NCBI GenBank assembly: GCA_029379385.1 | Contig: CM055613.1 | Span: 20,788,001 to 20,852,000 of the forward strand | Reading direction: 5' to 3' | DNA: 64,000 bases | Source of the DNA: Quillaja saponaria | Lineage: Eukaryota; Streptophyta; Magnoliopsida; Fabales; Quillajaceae | Shown here: positions 59,646 through 64,000 of the stretch, piece by piece | Numbering within the stretch: the stretch's first letter is position 1 | Layout: the number at the start of each line of letters is the position of its first letter | The notes under the pieces: generated by a model | The model's input: only the letters and a program-made list of their open reading frames with translations | The model's database searches: none | What the model was told of the DNA's origin: nothing | Position numbers and translations under genes: made by a program

Positions 59646-61060
59646 TTAAAAAATTAAAAAATATATGAGAAGTACAAGTATGTGCTAAGATTCATAATGC
59701 CTTTTGGAGTAGGAAGTAACATATAATTGAATTACCTTATTAACTAGATTTTAATGAAAGACATATCCCTACAAAGGCTAGGCCTATTGCTATGGGACCA
59801 AGACATTTAGAAATTTGTGAAAAAAGAAATTGAAGAGTAACTTAAAAACAGACTTACTAGAAAAAAGTTATAGTCCATGGGGTTGTCCAGCATTTTATGT
59901 TAAAAATGTTGTTGAGATAGAAAAAGGGGTTCCTAGACTAGTTATAAATTATAAACCCTTAAATAAAGTTTATAATGAATAAGATATCCAATTCCTAATA
60001 AGAGAGATATTCTTAATAGGATGTTGTACTTTGCCAAAGTATTTTCTAATTTTGAAATGAAATCATAATAGTGGTATATTCAAATTGCTGAAAAAGATAT
60101 GCATAAAAGAATTTTCACAATTCTCTTTGGGTATTATGAATGAAATGTTATGCCAATTGGATTAAAAAATGTCCCATTTGAATTTCAAAATATCAAATAT
60201 CATGAATAATATTTTTAATCCTTACTATGATTATATAATAGTATACATTGATGAAGTTTTAGATTTTTTATCCTTCTATTGAAAAACACTTAAACATATT
60301 CCTATATTCTTAGATATTGTTACCTAAGCTGGCTTAGCTATTTCAGCAAAAAAGATAAAAATTTTCGAAACTGCTATTATATTTTTGGGTCACAATATTT
60401 TTAAAGTATCAATTATACCAATTGAAAGAGTTATAAAATGTGCTGATAAATTCCCTAATGAATTAAGGGAAAAGCAACAATTACAAAGGTTTTTGGAAAG
60501 CCTTAATTATAGAGAGAATTTTATAAAGATTTAGCTTTAGATTATAAATTATTATTTACAAGACTAAAGAAAAATCCTTTAGAATGGAGTTATGACTTTA
60601 CAGAAGTTATTTCAATAATTAAACAAAAAGTTAAAGAGCTTCCTTGTTTATATCTTTCTCATCCTGAAGCATATATAATTGTGGAACTGCTTCAAAATTA
60701 AGCTATAGAGGTATACTAAAAAGAAAATTGCTAATAGAGAGCAATTGGTACAATTTAGCTTCAGGTACTTGGAATAGTGCTCAACAAAACTATTCAACAA
60801 TAAAGAAAAAAAATGCTATCTATAGTTTTATGCATTGGTAAGTCTGAATCTAATATATTAACAAAAAATTCTTATTGAGTATTGATTGTAAATCAGCTAA
60901 AGACATCTTATTAAAAGATGTATAGAATATGGCATCTAAACAAATCTTTGCAAGAAGACAAGGCATATTATCTATCCTTGAATTTGATATAAAATTTATT
61001 AAAGAAGAATTTAACACATTACTAGACTTTTTAAGAAGAGAATTTTAATAGAGATCCTAA
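59646..61060 (+). pseudogene. Caulimovirid reverse transcriptase and RNase H
   Basis: RT blocks: ARPIAMGPRHLEI near 59780, CPAFYVKNVVEIEKGVPRL near 59888-59945, then the catalytic site VYIDEVL at 60241-60261, where the second Asp of YIDD is Glu. ISAKKIKIFETAIIFLGHNI follows at about 60341-60400. RNase H blocks: QNYSTIKKKNA near 60789-60820 and SKQIFARRQGILSILEFDI at 60939-60995. The first RNase H Asp is lost. Several frame changes. RT with this linker wording and no integrase distinguishes it from gypsy. Confidence 0.83.
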
Positions 61061-62150
61061 AGGAAAAGGAATTATGTCCTCTTGAAGCTTGCAAAATCCT
61101 AATCTTGAGGATTCCTAGTATTGAAGAAACAACATATCTTAGTAATAAAGCTTATGAGCTTGCTCTTCCTTGCAACACCAAGGATTTTAAATATTCTTAT
61201 ATACATCTTATAAAAAGATAGCTCCTATAGAAAAAGGTATGCTAATTTAGCACCCTATAAAATAGCCCCATTTTATCTTCATAATAAATTTTCTTCTGAA
61301 TTTGATCCAAAGAGTACTTTATATTATTTAAATATCCTTTTAGATACAAAATTTGTATCACATAAATCTTGGGTGAGAACTGATTCTGTGTGGGATTATT
61401 CAAAACTCATTATTTACAAGGTTCTGAAACCAGAAGAATGGGATACTGAATTTATACTGCCAAAGATAAGAATGAGATAGAAAAATATTCTCTAGGCTAT
61501 ATAATTGTTTTGATTTTATGGCTGCTTGCGAGAATTTACTCTTATTTGAGAACTTAGTAAGAAAGCATAGTTGGTTTATGAGATTTATTCTGAATGAGAG
61601 CCTTTAGAAAATTCATTGTCTCAAATTTTTAAAACTTGGTATTTTTCTTGGGAATTATTTCCTATCTCCCTTTCAAAATATGTGCAACAATTTTGGAACA
61701 GATTTACAAAAAACAATTCTATCTAGAACCTCGATACAATGTTATAATGTTTGTTGCTTATTACTATATTCCATGGATAGTAAAATGAGAATATATCTTG
61801 AAGGATTGTAGTTTATCTAATTTTAGAATTAATCAGATAGTTCCATGGTTAATTGGAAGAAACCATATCAAATGGTAGGACAATTTTTATAATTTTGAAG
61901 AAAATCTTAACAATCATTAAAAAATTGAGAATTCTAAGATATTTAGCACCATCATCTAAATCTTATAGACCTGGAAATAAGCAGGTTTTAGATATGGTTA
62001 AAGGTTTATTAACCTCTTCCTCTAAAGATGATATTCAAAAGAAATTATTAAAAATTCTTGAAGATAACGGTTTCAATATGAGTTAAGATGATCTAGCTTA
62101 TTTTAAAGATTCTTAAGACCTTGAGGATGAAGGAGTTGGAGATTTTTGAA
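61061..62150 (+). pseudogene. Caulimovirid C-terminal region of unknown role
   Basis: Pieces such as LNILLDTKFVSHKSWVRTDS (61329-61388) and WYFSWELFPISLSKYVQQFW (about 61638-61697) resemble, in composition and order, the conserved tail that follows RNase H in petuvirus/florendovirus-type polyproteins. An open stretch at 61853-62086 ends ILEDNGFNMS. Function in the virus is not known to me. Frames are interrupted. Confidence 0.55.
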
Positions 62151-62239
62151 AGAAGGGATCCATCCTTAATAATGTTAGATACTTATTTAAGTAAGAAGAT
62201 ATTATTGCTGGTAGGACTGACCCTACATTTATTCTGGAC

Positions 62240-62400
62240 AAGTACCTAGACAAGTACCTAGACAAGTTTGAGTGTCTTATCAATAAGACATCTACTTTAG
62301 TTCTCTTTATCTTTTAAGAATCTACTTTTTAAAAGTTTGTTTGTTTTTTTTTTTTTTGTCTATTTCACATATTCTTTTCCTATTTAAATGAGCTCTCTTC
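62240..62400 (+). promoter_or_regulatory. Candidate pararetroviral promoter region
   Basis: A non-coding stretch after the polyprotein end has a doubled 12-mer (GTACCTAGACAA twice at about 62245-62268), a T-run at 62343-62357 and TATTTAAAT at 62381-62389 as possible TATA box. A pyrimidine- and TTTGTG-rich leader follows. Position matches the transcript promoter of circular caulimovirid genomes. Activity is unknown. Confidence 0.45.
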
Positions 62401-62673
62401 ACAACGAAGGACATCGCTTATTGTAGTATTTTCTTTGTGGTTTTTCTCTTTGTGAGTGACTTTATAAGCTTTTGTGATTTTATTGGTGTGACATCATTAT
62501 TCTATGTATGTATTTCACATAATGTCTTATTAACTTTAATAAATATATGTGCCGTATTTTTTATTTGGCCGAAGAAGCATAGGACAGGTTGGAGTTCCTT
62601 ACCTTCTTGGGACTCCATGGACCAAGATCTGCTTTCACTTTACTTGGTGATGCTTAATTATTGTTTATTGTGC

Positions 62674-62696
62674 AACTACGATAGCCTCCCTTTCTA
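62674..62696 (+). repeat. 23-bp direct repeat, right copy, at the caulimovirid boundary
   Basis: AACTACGATAGCCTCCC followed by TTTCTA, 22 of 23 bases as at 57291-57313. Confidence 0.9.
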
Positions 62697-62769
62697 ATTG
62701 AAGAAACAAACCCCTCATGTGTTTATTTGACACCTGGCAATTACAAGTATTGAATAGAACACTTAAAAC

Positions 62770-63430
62770 GAATCAGGCTCAAGGCACTGGAGTTTACCGG
62801 TCTTGACTGATGGTCAGGATTCCTCCTAGATTCATGATCTCATGCTCCTTTAGAGGACTCATGCGAATGGCGGTCATCATCCCTGTATTGCTTCCCAGGG
62901 TAGTTTGTTTTCCCCAAAAAGACAATTGCAAATAGAATTTATCCTGCAATTCAGAAAGGCAGATTAGTAAAACAATTTATCTGAAATTTTTTTAAAATCC
63001 ACTATCTGCAGGGTAAATAATTCATGGACTCACCAGACTTTTAGAAAATACCAAACACAGAGGTGGATATGTAAAGGTTGAAAAACATTTAAGTGTTCCA
63101 TGTAAAATGTGCATAATATAGCTACCTAGTAACTTACATTGAGTTGCCATAACTGGTTTGAACATGCCGAATGAACCATCACAGTAATCAGTTAACTTCC
63201 CATAACCACCTCTTTGTATGATATATTAAGAAAACAAACAAAAAAATCATTTAACTTTTTCATAATACTTAAAACTAATGGAACCGATTCACCATGAAGA
63301 TGTTCCAGGATAGTAAGATCTTGAATTCTAGATCGATGAAGTGTATGAACATGTTTATCACCAATCAGGACAAACAAAATTTGCAGTGGTAGCAATATCT
63401 CAACTTTCGGAACTAAACTAAAGAATGATG
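62770..63430 (-). other. Possible exons of an unidentified minus-strand gene
   Basis: Three stretches read like conserved protein between GT/AG-type borders on the minus strand: LLPLQILFVLIGDKHVHTLH then IQDLTILEHLHGESVPLVLS and IMKK (63392-63258); GGYGKLTDYCDGSFGMFKPV then MATQ followed by GTAAGT (about 63210-63137); and DKFYLQLSFWGKQTTLGSNT then GMMTAIRMSPLKEHEIMNLG ending ILTISQDR and a stop (about 62944-62805). The wording is not retroelement-like, and codon use looks normal. I do not recognise the family. It could equally be a gene fragment carried here by duplication. Confidence 0.45.
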
Positions 63431-63439
63431 TAGGAATGA

Positions 63440-64000
63440 CGGCAACATCCTATGGATTTGAACATTCAAATCTTCAAGCAAAGAGATAATATATCTATAT
63501 AATATAATTGATATTAGATAATTATGAGAATATGGTACATCATCAATATATTATCAAAAATTTTGACACATAATTTTACCACATCATTCATAAATTATAT
63601 CTCATCTCTCTTAAATTATATTATTTGTCACGTTATCTACTAATTCTCTCACATATCTCCTAACTTAATTATATAAAATATAAAATTATATTTTTTCAAT
63701 CTAATTCCTATTATCTTTTTTCTATCATTTTATTACCTCGAGTTTTTATTTATTTTTATTTTATATTTCTCTCTAATTTTTCTCATTTTTGCAATTTTAT
63801 TTGGTATTTTCTAAAATATTTTTTCCCAAACAAAAAATTCTTAATTTATTCTCGCCCTCTATATTTTACCAGCAATAATAAATCTTACACGTACATGAAT
63901 AAATTTTATTTAATTTTTTGACTAATTTTTCGTATGATTTCTCCATTACTTATTAGGACTAACCAATTGTGAAAAATAATAAAGTAAATCTATATTTAAA
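63440..64000. other. AT-rich non-coding DNA
   Basis: No reading frame and no repeat boundary recognised; rich in AT with runs of TTTTATTT and TATAAAT words. Confidence 0.6.

Larger units (their letters stand above)
57291..62696 (+). mobile_element. Endogenous caulimovirid (plant pararetrovirus) copy, inactive
   Basis: Plus-strand order is capsid-like region, CCHC knuckle, aspartic protease, RT-RNase H, a C-terminal region and a non-coding stretch with a promoter-like site. There is no integrase and no LTR; this order and content fit the Caulimoviridae, nearest by wording to petuvirus/florendovirus-type endogenous sequences, though the genus is a guess. A movement-protein domain was not found. 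Dozens of stops and frameshifts, plus altered catalytic residues, show it cannot give a virus. It lies 22 bases after the Retand-like LTR and is bounded by 23-bp direct repeats. Confidence 0.82.

Noticed and set aside
1..64000. CRISPR arrays, bacterial operons, rRNA or organelle insertions
   Set aside because: No spaced identical repeats of CRISPR type, no dense coding, no recognised rRNA or plastid/mitochondrial gene sequence by eye. tRNA genes were not searched with a model, so a missed tRNA is possible.

Overview
This is a window of nuclear DNA from a flowering plant, most likely a eudicot. It is AT-rich, has no dense coding, and consists mostly of decayed, nested retrotransposons (Ty1/copia, Ty3/gypsy of chromovirus and Tat/Retand type, L1 and RTE LINEs), MITEs and one degraded endogenous pararetrovirus. 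Most ORFs are short pieces of retroelement proteins broken by stops and frameshifts, or shadows of them. The species cannot be fixed from the sequence.

Layout. 1-3.7 kb: edge of a minus-strand LTR element, an RTE LINE tail and a GGTTCGG-rich TIR element with a 10-bp target duplication. 3.7-19.1 kb: a plus-strand copia element whose gag-integrase half (3.74-5.56 kb) and RT-RNase H half (17.47-19.1 kb) are about 12 kb apart. Between them lie SIRE-like LTR material and a complete minus-strand gypsy element (6729-15725) with 3.0-3.5 kb LTRs; a 410-bp foldback MITE sits in only one LTR. 19.1-24 kb: minus-strand copia gag and RNase H scraps, a LINE RNase H scrap and a 33-bp tandem repeat. 24.0-30.4 kb: an L1 whose endonuclease and C-terminal half lie on the plus strand while the first half of its RT lies on the minus strand, next to an inverted piece of an LTR. 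30.4-35.7 kb: a minus-strand copia element interrupted by a solo LTR and a Harbinger-type MITE.

39.0-47.2 kb holds the only recognisable host gene: a copy of DCAF13/SOF1 (WD40 protein of the small-subunit processome and CUL4-DDB1 ligases) in 17 exons. Its splice sites are intact, but the frame is broken in at least four places, and an hAT-like element sits in its last intron.

48.4-57.3 kb is a Tat/Retand gypsy element with the family's extra antisense ORF. 57.3-62.7 kb is an endogenous caulimovirid sequence (capsid-like, zinc knuckle, protease, RT-RNase H, C-terminal region, candidate promoter), bounded by 23-bp direct repeats and clearly inactive. The right edge may hold two exons of an unidentified minus-strand gene.

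No new defence-like or metabolic system was found. The most informative items are the inversion that splits the L1 RT, the caulimovirid copy with its direct repeats, the DCAF13 copy that keeps its splice sites but not its frame, and the multi-level nesting.
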